NCBI GenBank assembly: GCA_963717475.1
Contig: OY970337.1
Span: 1,302,001 to 1,366,000 of the forward strand
Length of the DNA: 64,000 nucleotides
Direction: 5' to 3'
Source of the DNA: AC-32 sp963717475
Lineage (GTDB): Bacteria; Actinomycetota; Thermoleophilia; Gaiellales; Gaiellaceae
Shown here one piece after another: positions 9,594-17,517 of this stretch. The notes beneath the pieces were generated by a model. That model was not told the origin of the DNA. It worked only from the letters and a program-made list of their open reading frames with translations, and ran no database searches. Numbering within the stretch: position 1 is the stretch's first letter; every line of letters begins with the position of its first letter. Position numbers and translations under genes: made by a program.

Positions 9594-12508
9594 GTGCGCT
9601 TCACCCGGCACATCGGCCAGCGGTCGCACCAGGTCGGGCACGGGAACCCGCCCTTCGGGTCGTGGCGCACGTCGCCCGAGCGGATCCGCTCGACGACCGC
9701 CTGCGCGTGGCCCTTGGCGCGGTCGACCTGGCCCCAGAACGCGTCCTCGTCGAGGTAGTCGTTTCGCGGGTAGCCCGGGACGCCGTCGTCGCGCGCCTCG
9801 GCCCGCAAGAGGCCGCGCGCCTGGCCCTCGCCGCCGAGCGCGCGGTAGATGCCGCCGAGCGGCTCGATCCCGACGAGGTCGCGCAGGACCAGCATGTAGA
9901 GCGGGATCTGTAGGTGGAGCTCGCTCTCGATCTTGCTCGCCGAGTGCGCGGTCTTGCCGGACTTGTAGTCGAGCACCATCCCGCGGGCGCCGAACGGGTC
10001 GCGGTCGATCCGGTCGATCTTCCCGGAGATCGCGAAGCCGCCCAGGTCGAGGCCGCGCTGAAGCTCCGGCGCCGAGCGCTCGGAGCCGAACGAGACCTCG
10101 AAGCGGTGCGGGACGAGCGGCGAGGGCGACTCGGCCTCGTGCCGGACGAGCTGCTCCAGGTCGCGGGCGAGCCCGGCCTCGAGCTCGCGCCGCTCCAGGT
10201 CCGGCAGGTCGAGACGCACGTGCGCCTTGATCGCGTCGCTCAGGCACTCGCGCAGGAGCTCGAGCGCCTGCGGGAGGGTCTCGGGCTGGACGCGCTCGGC
10301 GCCGGTCTTCTTCGGCAGGCCCTTGAAGAAGCCGTGCAGCGCCTGGTGGGCGATCGTCCCGCGGAGGCGAACGTCCACCTGAGCGTCGATCGTGCGCGGC
10401 GAGACCACGCGGTCGATCAGCCAGAGGGACGAGCAGTCGGTGAAGCGCTCGAGATCGGTCACGGAGAAGCTGCCCTTCTGCTGCAGCTCTTCGAGCACCG
10501 CCGGGTGCGTCAGGCGCGTGGGCCTCTCGAACGCGCCGAGCGCGCGCTCCAGGCGGCGCTCCCAGCCGTTCGCCCGTGCGAGTGCCTCGGCGGTCTCGTC
10601 CTCGGTCGCGGCGAGGGCGCCGAGCGCGCGCAGGCGCTCGCGCTCGCTCGGGGCGCGCTCGAGTGGCCAGGTCAGCGCGGCGAGCGGCCGCCTCGTCGTC
10701 GCCCGCTCGACGTCGTCGGGGTCGAAGAGCGAGCGCACCTCCTCCAGGAACGGGCTCGGCTCGCGCGGGGAGCCGTCGTCCGTGGCCGCCTCGCGCACGA
10801 GGTAGAGCCGGCGCGTCGGGCGGGTGCAGGCGGTGTAGAAGAGGTACCGGTCTCGCGAGACCGGGTCGGTGCGGAGGAGCCGGCCGGCGCGCGACGAGCG
10901 CTCGAGCTCGGCCTTGCGGTCCTCGTCGAGGAACGGCGAGCCCTGGCTGCGGCGCGGCAGGCGGCCTTCTTCCAGGCCGAGCAGGAAGACGACCTCGAAG
11001 CGGCGCGTGCGCGCGTCGAGGAGGTCGAGGACGGCGATGCGGCCGGCCTGGCCCCCGCGCGGGAGCGAGACGCGGGTGTTGTCCAGGAGCGCCACGATCT
11101 CGTCGCGGGTGGCGCTGCCGCCGAGCTCGCTCCAGCCTTCGAGCTCCGAGAGCAGACGGCCCAAGCGCTCGTGCGCGCGCAGGTCGATGCGCGCCTGCTC
11201 GCGCGTCGGGGGCGACTCGAGCCCGTAGGCGGCGCGGAGCATCGCGCGGGCCAGCCGCTCGACCCCGGCCACCGGGTCTTCGGCGCTGCGCAGCGGCTCC
11301 AGGTGCGGCAGCGGCTGGCCGCGGAGCTTCTGGACCTCCTCCTCGACCCGCGCGGCCTCGCGGACCCCGCGCCCGCGCAGGCGACCTTCGAGGAAGTCGG
11401 CGTGCGAGCGGGTCAGGCCGGAGTAGGGCGAGCGCAGGAACGCGAACAGGTCGCGCCGGTCACCGTCGAGCCACGCATAGCGGAGAAGGGCGAGCAGCGC
11501 CTGGCCGAACGGCGTCTGCCCCAGCCGGATACGGCCCTCGAGGGCGTACGGGATGCCGAGCGTCGTGAAGGCGGTGTCGAGCGCCGCCCGCCAGTGGTCG
11601 AGACCCGGGCAGACGATGGCGATCTCCTCCGCCGGGGTTCCGGCGCGGAGCAGGGCCAGCAGCTCCTCGGCGACGAGCTCGAGCGTCCCGCGCAGGCCGC
11701 CGCCCTCGAGGAAGCGGAGAGAGCCGTCGAGCGGCGGCGCGTCACCCGCAGGCCCGCCGAACAGCGTGCGCTCGAGATGGGCAAGGACAGCCGAGCGCGC
11801 CTCGGGGTTCGGTGGGAGCTCGTCCACGCCGTCCGCGAGTGCGCTCAGATCCTCGGCCGTTCGGGACAGCGAGGCGAACGCGTCCCGCCCCGGCTCGTAC
11901 GGAAGAGAGACGGTCACCTCGGCGCGGCCGGCAAGCGCGTTCAGGAGCGCCCACTGCGCTCCGGTCAGATCTTCGAAGCCGTACGCGAAGACCGGGCGGC
12001 CGTCCCAGGCCCCGAGCTCTCCGGCCACGCGCTCGGCGGCATGACGGCGCTCGAGCTCGCGGTCCCAGAGCCCGAGCTTGTCGAGCTCCTCGCGGTAAGC
12101 CGCGTACAGCTCTGCGAGCTCGCCCTCGAGCTCTCCCGGCTCGACCAGCGCGGACTCGAGCTCGGCGACGGTCGAGCCGAGCGCGTCGGCGAAGCCCGTG
12201 AACCGCGCCGAACGGCCCTGGGCTCTGGCGACGACGCGGCGCAGGAGCAGCGTTCGCTGCGCCTCTGTGACGACCGGCCTATGAGCCCCGTTGCCGCGCG
12301 CGACCCGCTCGAAGAGGTCGTCGAAGGTGCCGATCGAGCCGCCGAGGAGGGCGCCCGAGCGCGCGAGCAGCTCCCGCTCGGCTCGGTCGACGTCCGGCCG
12401 GTTCGGCACGATCAGTACGGGGTCGGATTCGAGCGCGCCCAGATAGCGCTCGAGCAGGAGCGCCACCTTGCCGGCGTTGGCCGGGCCTGCGAGCAGGCTG
12501 AGAGCCAT
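9590..12508 (-). CDS. addB: AddB-like ATP-dependent nuclease subunit (PD-(D/E)XK family)
   Basis: This 972-residue protein is the partner of AddA. It begins with a P-loop-like GPANAGKV in which the usual Thr/Ser after GK is Val, so ATP hydrolysis may be weak or absent. Further on are helicase-like segments (LLGLEEGRLPRRS, RYLFYTACTRPTRRLYLVRE) and a C-terminal nuclease domain with the active-site DYKSGK. One Cys in FTDCSSLW plus CPTWC and a final Cys before RV match the iron-sulfur staple of AddB. ATG 12508 is the first gene of the addB-addA-nth operon. Confidence 0.85.
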   Translation of the reverse strand: MALSLLAGPANAGKVALLLERYLGALESDPVLIVPNRPDVDRAERELLARSGALLGGSIGTFDDLFERVARGNGAHRPVVTEAQRTLLLRRVVARAQGRSARFTGFADALGSTVAELESALVEPGELEGELAELYAAYREELDKLGLWDRELERRHAAERVAGELGAWDGRPVFAYGFEDLTGAQWALLNALAGRAEVTVSLPYEPGRDAFASLSRTAEDLSALADGVDELPPNPEARSAVLAHLERTLFGGPAGDAPPLDGSLRFLEGGGLRGTLELVAEELLALLRAGTPAEEIAIVCPGLDHWRAALDTAFTTLGIPYALEGRIRLGQTPFGQALLALLRYAWLDGDRRDLFAFLRSPYSGLTRSHADFLEGRLRGRGVREAARVEEEVQKLRGQPLPHLEPLRSAEDPVAGVERLARAMLRAAYGLESPPTREQARIDLRAHERLGRLLSELEGWSELGGSATRDEIVALLDNTRVSLPRGGQAGRIAVLDLLDARTRRFEVVFLLGLEEGRLPRRSQGSPFLDEDRKAELERSSRAGRLLRTDPVSRDRYLFYTACTRPTRRLYLVREAATDDGSPREPSPFLEEVRSLFDPDDVERATTRRPLAALTWPLERAPSERERLRALGALAATEDETAEALARANGWERRLERALGAFERPTRLTHPAVLEELQQKGSFSVTDLERFTDCSSLWLIDRVVSPRTIDAQVDVRLRGTIAHQALHGFFKGLPKKTGAERVQPETLPQALELLRECLSDAIKAHVRLDLPDLERRELEAGLARDLEQLVRHEAESPSPLVPHRFEVSFGSERSAPELQRGLDLGGFAISGKIDRIDRDPFGARGMVLDYKSGKTAHSASKIESELHLQIPLYMLVLRDLVGIEPLGGIYRALGGEGQARGLLRAEARDDGVPGYPRNDYLDEDAFWGQVDRAKGHAQAVVERIRSGDVRHDPKGGFPCPTWCDRWPMCRVKRT

Positions 12509-12558
12509 CGGCCCATCCTAGTCCGAGGGTCCGACGGCTCTCTAGCGGGTTTTTCGGC

Positions 12559-12756
12559 TCAGGCGGCCGCTGATTTCGGGCGTCGCCCGCGGCGCGCGGC
12601 GGCGTGGCCGGGCATCTGACCGGCGCAGTCGTCGCAGAGGTCCGCCTGCTTGGAGCCGCGGCGCGCGTCCGTGAAGTTCAGGCGCATCGTCGCGCCTTTT
12701 CCCTCGCTGATTTCCCGTCCGCAGTTATCGCAGACGAGCACTGTCTTGCGAGCCAA
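12559..12756 (-). CDS. Small zinc-ribbon protein with basic tail
   Basis: The 65-residue protein has two CxxC pairs (CDNC and CDDC, about 30 residues apart) that should bind one zinc ion, followed by a basic tail containing RRGRRPK, which resembles an AT-hook. A nucleic-acid-binding role is plausible but not shown. The start is TTG 12756 with a clear GGGAGG ribosome site five bases upstream. It lies between topoisomerase IB and addB on the same strand, but with gaps of 37 and 50 bases, so operon membership is uncertain. Confidence 0.7.
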   Translation of the reverse strand: MARKTVLVCDNCGREISEGKGATMRLNFTDARRGSKQADLCDDCAGQMPGHAAARRGRRPKSAAA

Positions 12757-12793
12757 TTGAGCCTCCCGGTCGCTGGATAAGAAGCCGGGAATA

Positions 12794-13816
12794 CTACGCA
12801 GCTTTTCGGGCGCGCCGTATTCGGAACGATCTCAGCAGGCTGAGCAGCGCCAATTCCTCACGATCGAGCCCGATATCGCGTGCGCCGACCACACGCAAAT
12901 GGCGTGGACGAAAGTCATCAATAGTTCGCCCGTCGAGATACTGCTCGACGACGGCCGGACTGACGTATGACGCACGCGCAACTGCCGGCGTATTTCCTAG
13001 GCGCTCGCCGACCCTTCGCATAACGGCTGCGATAGTTCGTTTTGCCTCCGTCTCGCTCTCGGCGGGCGCGTGCTCGGCAAGCGCAACCGCGGCGAGCAGC
13101 GTCCCGCCCCAGGTGCGGAAGTCCTTGGCCGTGAACTCCTCGCCGAGGTAGGTCTGGATGTACTCGTTCAGCTTGCGGCCGGTGAGGTTGCAGAACCCGT
13201 CGCCGTCGCCGTTGCGGTACCGAAAGAGACGCCGGCCACCTTTGACCGCGCGCAACTTGCGCACGGCGTCCGCCAGCTCCTCGTCGACCAGCGCCGTCCG
13301 GATCAGCGCGCGGTGCTTGCCGCGGAAGCGGAACGTGATCCGGCTCCCCCGGACCTGCACGTGGCCCCGCCGCAGCGTCGTGATCCCGAAGGTGCGAAAC
13401 CGCTTCGCATAGCGCTCGTCCCCGACGCGGAACCAACCGAGGTTGATCAGCCTGACCGCGACGGCGGCAGTCCACTCGAAGGTGAGCGGCTCGCGCTCCA
13501 TGTGCTCGGCCATCGCGGCCCGCAGATCGGGCAATTTCTCGCCGAACCGGACGAGGCTGTCGTACTTCGCCTGCTCCTGGCGCGCCCGGAACTCCGGGTG
13601 GTAGAGGTACTGCACGCGTCCTGCGCCGTCGACGCCCGTGGCCTGCAGCTTGGCGTTCGCGCGGGGCGAGATCCAGACCTCGCGCCAGGCCGGCGGGATG
13701 CGCAGCGCGTCGATCCGCTGCAACGCGGCCTCGTCGCGGATCGGCTTTCCGCGCGAGTCCACATAGCGGAATCGCCGTCGCGACCCGAGCCGCCTCCACC
13801 CTCCTCTGCGAGCCAT
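12794..13816 (-). CDS. DNA topoisomerase IB (bacterial, poxvirus-like)
   Basis: Type IB topoisomerases relax supercoils by a 3'-phosphotyrosine intermediate. The 340-residue protein shows the bacterial N-terminal domain (PIRDEAALQRIDALRIPPAW), the catalytic core with LINLGWFRVGDERYA, the FRGKH Lys segment, KDFRTWGGT, and the C-terminal ASYVSPAVV with the nucleophilic Tyr. I chose ATG 13816 (MARRGGWRRL); the frame continues upstream but without family similarity and would overlap the divergent dehydrogenase gene. Confidence 0.9.
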   Translation of the reverse strand: MARRGGWRRLGSRRRFRYVDSRGKPIRDEAALQRIDALRIPPAWREVWISPRANAKLQATGVDGAGRVQYLYHPEFRARQEQAKYDSLVRFGEKLPDLRAAMAEHMEREPLTFEWTAAVAVRLINLGWFRVGDERYAKRFRTFGITTLRRGHVQVRGSRITFRFRGKHRALIRTALVDEELADAVRKLRAVKGGRRLFRYRNGDGDGFCNLTGRKLNEYIQTYLGEEFTAKDFRTWGGTLLAAVALAEHAPAESETEAKRTIAAVMRRVGERLGNTPAVARASYVSPAVVEQYLDGRTIDDFRPRHLRVVGARDIGLDREELALLSLLRSFRIRRARKAA

Positions 13817-13874
13817 AGAGTTCCGCTTGTAGCCGCGCGGCTGGAGTCCTAACCCTGGGGAGGTGAGCGGGCGG

Positions 13875-14948
13875 ATGGAGGGGAAGGCGATCGTCGTCCT
13901 CGAGGGCGACCAGACCGGGCAGGAGTTGCTCGAAGAAGCCCTGCGCGTCCTCGCGCCCGACGTGACGGGCGTGTCGCTCCGCTTCGAGCGCTTCGACCTC
14001 TCCCTCGAGTCGCGCCGCGCCACGCAGAACGAGATCGTCCACCAGGGCGCGGCCGCTTTGCGCGAGGCCGGGCTCGGGCTGAAGGCGGCGACGATCACGC
14101 CCGAGGCCGCCGGCGACGTCGGCTCGCCGAACAGGATCCTGCGCGAGGAGATCGGCGGCCGGGTGATCGTACGCACCGGGCGGCGGATTCCGGGGGTGAT
14201 CCCGCTCGGGGGAGTCCACTCGCCGATCTCGGTCGTGCGGATGGCCGTCGGCGACGCCTACGGCGCGCAGGAGTGGCGCGAGGGTGAGGGCGACGACGAG
14301 GTCGCGCTGCGGACGGAGCGGATCGAGCGGCGGATCTGCCGGTCGGTCGCGGAGTTCTCGTTCCGGCTTGCCGGGCAGACCGGCGCCAAGGTCTTCGGCG
14401 GGCCCAAGTACACGGTCAGCCCGGTGTACGAGGGAATGCTGAAGGAGGAGATGGACGCGGCGGCCGAGCGCCATCCGTCGGTTCCGTACGACCCGCAGCT
14501 GATCGACGCGACCTTCGCGCTGCTGCTCGGCTCGAGCGGCGACCCGCTCGTCGTCCCGGCGCTCAACCGCGACGGCGACATCCTCTCCGACCTCGTCCTG
14601 CCGCTGTTCGGGTCGATCGCCGGTTCCGAGTCGCTGCTCGTCGCTTTCGAGGAGGACTACGTGCCGCGCGTCGTGCTCGCCGAGGCCGCGCACGGGACCG
14701 CGCCGTCGCTTCAGGGCAAGAACGTCGCGAACCCGATGGCGATGATCCTCGCCGGCGCTGCGCTTCTCTCCTACGTCGACGGCGAGGACGCTCAGGCCGC
14801 GGCGCGCGCGATCCGCGAGGCCGCGCTCGAGGCGGTCGCCGACGGCGTGCGCACCGCCGACCTCGGCGGGCACGCGGGCACCTCCGAGTACACGGACGAG
14901 GTCATTCGCCGAACGCGCTCGAAGCTCGAGGTCTGGTCGGCGCTCTGA
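13875..14948 (+). CDS. Isocitrate/isopropylmalate dehydrogenase family protein (divergent)
   Basis: The 357-residue protein belongs to the beta-decarboxylating dehydrogenase superfamily. It shows NRDGDILSDLVLPLFGSIAGS, which matches the metal-binding signature, and AAHGTAPSLQGKNVANPMAMILAG, which matches the cofactor-binding block. The N-terminus reads VVLEGDQTGQELL in place of the usual GDGIGPE, and the substrate-loop Arg residues differ, so I cannot tell isocitrate from isopropylmalate or another hydroxyacid. A GGGGAGG site at 13857-13863 supports ATG 13875; the GTG at 13863 overlaps that site. No leu or citrate-cycle genes are nearby. Confidence 0.8.
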   Translation: MEGKAIVVLEGDQTGQELLEEALRVLAPDVTGVSLRFERFDLSLESRRATQNEIVHQGAAALREAGLGLKAATITPEAAGDVGSPNRILREEIGGRVIVRTGRRIPGVIPLGGVHSPISVVRMAVGDAYGAQEWREGEGDDEVALRTERIERRICRSVAEFSFRLAGQTGAKVFGGPKYTVSPVYEGMLKEEMDAAAERHPSVPYDPQLIDATFALLLGSSGDPLVVPALNRDGDILSDLVLPLFGSIAGSESLLVAFEEDYVPRVVLAEAAHGTAPSLQGKNVANPMAMILAGAALLSYVDGEDAQAAARAIREAALEAVADGVRTADLGGHAGTSEYTDEVIRRTRSKLEVWSAL

Positions 14949-14952
14949 GCCG

Positions 14953-15537
14953 CTAGGAGGCCGCGGCGGCTGGCAGCTCTTCCGCCTCGGCGGTGAGCTC
15001 GAGGAAGACGCGGACGATGGCGGGGTCGAACTGCGAGCCCGAGCAGCGCTCGACCTCGGCGAGCGCCTCGTCGCGGCTGAGCGCGGGCCGGTACGGCCGG
15101 TTGCTCGTCATCGCGTCGTAGGCGTCCGCGACGGCTAGAACACGCGCCTCGACCGGGATCTCCTCGCCAGCGCGTCCGGTGGGGTACCCGGTGCCGTCCC
15201 AGCGCTCGTGGTGGTAGAGGACGTACGGGAGTGCATCCCGGAATGCCGACAGGCGGAGCAGGATCCGAGCGCCGAGCCTGGGGTGCTCGCGGATCTGGGC
15301 CATCTCTTCGTCGTCGAGGCGGCCCGGCTTTCGGAGCACCTCGTCCGGAATCGCGAGCTTTCCTACATCGTGGAGCGGGCCGCCGAGCTGGAGGAGCTCC
15401 AGCCGCTCCTCGTCCCAGTCGAGCCGCCGCGCAATGGCCTCGGCGATCGCGGTCACCCTTGTCGAGTGGCCGCGCGTGTACGCGTCACGGGCGTCGATCG
15501 CCCGGCTGAGGATGGAGTGCATCGCCACGAGCCACAA
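14953..15537 (-). CDS. HD-GYP domain protein (c-di-GMP phosphodiesterase-like)
   Basis: HD-GYP domains hydrolyse cyclic di-GMP. The 194-residue protein is almost only the domain: RGHSTRV, LLHDVGKLAIPD-type metal ligands (here GPLHDVGKLAIPD), the HHERWDGTGYP signature and ADAYDAMTSNRPYR. The HD and GYP residues are intact. There is no receiver or membrane segment. The start is uncertain: TTG 15537, GTG 15528 and ATG 15522 are all in frame. It follows the phosphoesterase gene by 35 bases on the same strand and converges on the dehydrogenase gene with a four-base gap. Confidence 0.85.
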   Translation of the reverse strand: MWLVAMHSILSRAIDARDAYTRGHSTRVTAIAEAIARRLDWDEERLELLQLGGPLHDVGKLAIPDEVLRKPGRLDDEEMAQIREHPRLGARILLRLSAFRDALPYVLYHHERWDGTGYPTGRAGEEIPVEARVLAVADAYDAMTSNRPYRPALSRDEALAEVERCSGSQFDPAIVRVFLELTAEAEELPAAAAS

Positions 15538-15572
15538 GCTTCAAGCTCGAGGGCGAGATTCCTACCGGCGCG

Positions 15573-16430
15573 TCAACGCCAGATCGCGGCGATCGGCTTG
15601 ACCCGAGCGGATCTGCCGAGCCGCGGCAGGCCCCACGCGTCCTCGATCGTCCGAAGCAGACCGTAGTGCGAGGTCGTGGGGCCGTAGTACGAATGCGGCA
15701 CCACGAGCGGGCCCAGGGCAAGAGCGGGAACCGGCGCGTTCGCCGGCGACGAGAAACGGGGCTCGTCGGCGACGACGAAGACGACGCCGTTGGCCATCGC
15801 CGGGCTGCGCAGCAGCGGCCCGACGAACCCACGCAGCCACCTGTCGCCGGTCCTCACCGAGCAGTCGTGCATGTCGTGGCAGACGTTCGGGGTGACGAAG
15901 GCGAAGCTCGGCAGCCGGCCTGCCCGGAGATCGCGGCCGAACTCGCTCAGCGGCACGACGCGGCGGAGGCGTGCCGGCTTCGAGACGATGTCGCGGAAGT
16001 AGAGAAACGGCACGTGACGCTTGGCGTACAGCCCCGCGGTCGCGCCGGTGAAGCCTCGATGCGGGAGCCCCTCGGCGTAGCTCTTCCAGGTCAGGTGCGC
16101 AGCCTCGAGGCTGTCCGCCAGGTTCTTCGCGGAGACGATGCAGGACGTGCAGTCATCGTGGATTCCCTGCGTGCCGCCCGAGACCAGCGCGATGTAGTTC
16201 GGCAAGCTCGGGTGCGCGACACCGCCGTACCGCGGCAGCGTCACGTACTTGGCGGCCAGCGAGTTGAAGTACGGCGCGTCGGGATTGCCGACGACGTCCT
16301 TCCGCGCCTTGTTCTCGATCACGATCAGGACGACGTGGTCGAACCGCGGGACGGCGATGCGCTTCGCGGACGCTCCGCCGAGCGGAGCGAGCAGCGCCAG
16401 CAGCATGACGATGACGAGCGCGCGCTTCAT
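15573..16430 (-). CDS. Secreted phosphoesterase family protein
   Basis: The 285-residue protein has a classic signal peptide (basic MKRA, hydrophobic core, cut near GGASA) and a phosphoesterase (PF04185-like) domain: FDHVVLIVIENKA with the metal-binding Glu and Asn, HPSLPNYIALVSG, FVTPNVCHDMHD and a late VVADEP segment. The family contains bacterial acid phosphatases and phospholipases C, so an extracytoplasmic phosphomonoesterase is the best guess. The ATG overlaps the DedA stop as ATGA, so the genes are co-translated. Confidence 0.85.
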   Translation of the reverse strand: MKRALVIVMLLALLAPLGGASAKRIAVPRFDHVVLIVIENKARKDVVGNPDAPYFNSLAAKYVTLPRYGGVAHPSLPNYIALVSGGTQGIHDDCTSCIVSAKNLADSLEAAHLTWKSYAEGLPHRGFTGATAGLYAKRHVPFLYFRDIVSKPARLRRVVPLSEFGRDLRAGRLPSFAFVTPNVCHDMHDCSVRTGDRWLRGFVGPLLRSPAMANGVVFVVADEPRFSSPANAPVPALALGPLVVPHSYYGPTTSHYGLLRTIEDAWGLPRLGRSARVKPIAAIWR

Positions 16431-16969
16431 GGCTCCATGACCCTCTTCCTCCACACGTGCATGCCGGCGACGACGACCACGACGAGCGCGGCAACCGCCC
16501 CGGCCCCGTACAGCCCATACTGCCCGATCGCGTCGGCGGCGGCGTGGCCGCCGTAGTACGCGACGAGGCCGACGAGGATCGCCCAGCAGATGCCGCCGGC
16601 AGCGTTCCAGGCGAAGAACCGCCACCAGGTCATGTGCGCGATCCCGGCGAGCCACGCGGCGGTCACCCGCAGAACGGCCACGAAGCGCCCGATGAAGACC
16701 GTCTTGCCTCCGTGGCGGTCGAAGAAGCCCTCGGACCACGCGAGGCCGGGCTCGCTCCAGCGCTGGATCGGGCCGAGCCGCTCGAGCAGGCGGCGTCCGC
16801 CGGTGCGGCCGATCCAGTAGCCGATGTTGTCGCCGACGATCGCCGCGGCCGCCGCGACGGCGATCACCTCGACGATGTCGAGGTCCCCGCGGGAGGCGAA
16901 GATCCCGGCGGCGATCAGGGCCGTCTCGCCGGGCAGCGGGATCCCGCCGGACTCGAGCATCACGATCAC
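16427..16969 (-). CDS. DedA/SNARE-associated family membrane protein
   Basis: DedA proteins are polytopic membrane proteins linked to lipid scrambling and membrane homeostasis. This one has the conserved ESGGIPLPGETALIAAG re-entrant segment at the N-terminus, FIGRFVAVLRVTAAWLAG with the essential Arg, and a C-terminal helix. From GTG 16969 it has 180 residues and starts abruptly at MIVMLES. In-frame upstream codons encode SSLIHDYGLLALFV, typical of DedA N-termini, back to a CTG at 17011 whose TGA bases are the stop of the preceding acetyltransferase. The true start may therefore be that CTG. Confidence 0.85.
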   Translation of the reverse strand: MIVMLESGGIPLPGETALIAAGIFASRGDLDIVEVIAVAAAAAIVGDNIGYWIGRTGGRRLLERLGPIQRWSEPGLAWSEGFFDRHGGKTVFIGRFVAVLRVTAAWLAGIAHMTWWRFFAWNAAGGICWAILVGLVAYYGGHAAADAIGQYGLYGAGAVAALVVVVVAGMHVWRKRVMEP

Positions 16970-17007
16970 GAAGAGCGCGAGGAGGCCGTAGTCGTGGATG
17001 AGGCTGC

Positions 17008-17517
17008 TCAGCGCTCGACCTCGTACGCCATCAGGATCGCGTCAATGAGGCTACCGCCGCTGCGGTAGTGGCCGCGGCGGTAGCCCTCGCGCTCGAATCC
17101 GAACCGCTCGTACAGCTCGATTGCGGCGGCGTTGTGCGGGAAGACGTGCAGCTCGAGCTTCGTCACGCGCGACGCGCGCGCCCACGCGACCGCCCGCTCC
17201 ATCAGCGCCCGGCCGATCCCGCGCCGGCGGTGGCTCTTCGCGACCATCAGGCCGAGATCGGCCACGTGCGCGCTCGCCGGGTGCGGGTCGCGCGCGACCG
17301 ACAGCCGGCCGACGATCCCCTCGGGCGCCTCCGCGACGAAGACAGCCGCGTGCGGCGAGCGGCGGATCGCGCGCAGAAAGCGGCGCTCGTCCCCTGCTCC
17401 GCGCGAGTCGCCGGCGGAGATGAGCCAGCCCTCGGGCTCTGCCGAGACTTGCCGGGCGAGCTCGACGAGGGCAGGCGCGTCCGAGGCGACGGCCCGCCTG
17501 ATCGTCACTTCACTCAC
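17008..17517 (-). CDS. GNAT family N-acetyltransferase
   Basis: The 169-residue protein is a single GNAT fold: VTIRRAVASDAPALVELA at the N-terminus, the acetyl-CoA pyrophosphate loop RRRGIGRALMERAVAWA near residue 97, and the closing HVFPHNAAAIELYERFGFEREG. The acceptor is unknown; the layout resembles RimI/ribosomal-protein or small-molecule acetyltransferases. GTG 17517 overlaps the gamma-glutamyltransferase stop as GTGA, and its own stop touches the DedA coding region. Confidence 0.9.
   Translation of the reverse strand: MSEVTIRRAVASDAPALVELARQVSAEPEGWLISAGDSRGAGDERRFLRAIRRSPHAAVFVAEAPEGIVGRLSVARDPHPASAHVADLGLMVAKSHRRRGIGRALMERAVAWARASRVTKLELHVFPHNAAAIELYERFGFEREGYRRGHYRSGGSLIDAILMAYEVER

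Noticed and set aside
5622..10247. A single 1,541-residue minus-strand reading frame spanning three genes
   Set aside because: It joins out-of-frame addB sequence, most of addA and, after the frameshift, nth. Only the addA part and nth show protein motifs; gene borders are set by GTGA and TGATG overlaps.
7506..12619. Very long plus-strand open frames opposite addA and addB (750 and 901 residues)
   Set aside because: They are Arg/Glu/Leu-rich translations without motifs, exactly antisense to well-supported genes, as expected in GC-rich DNA.
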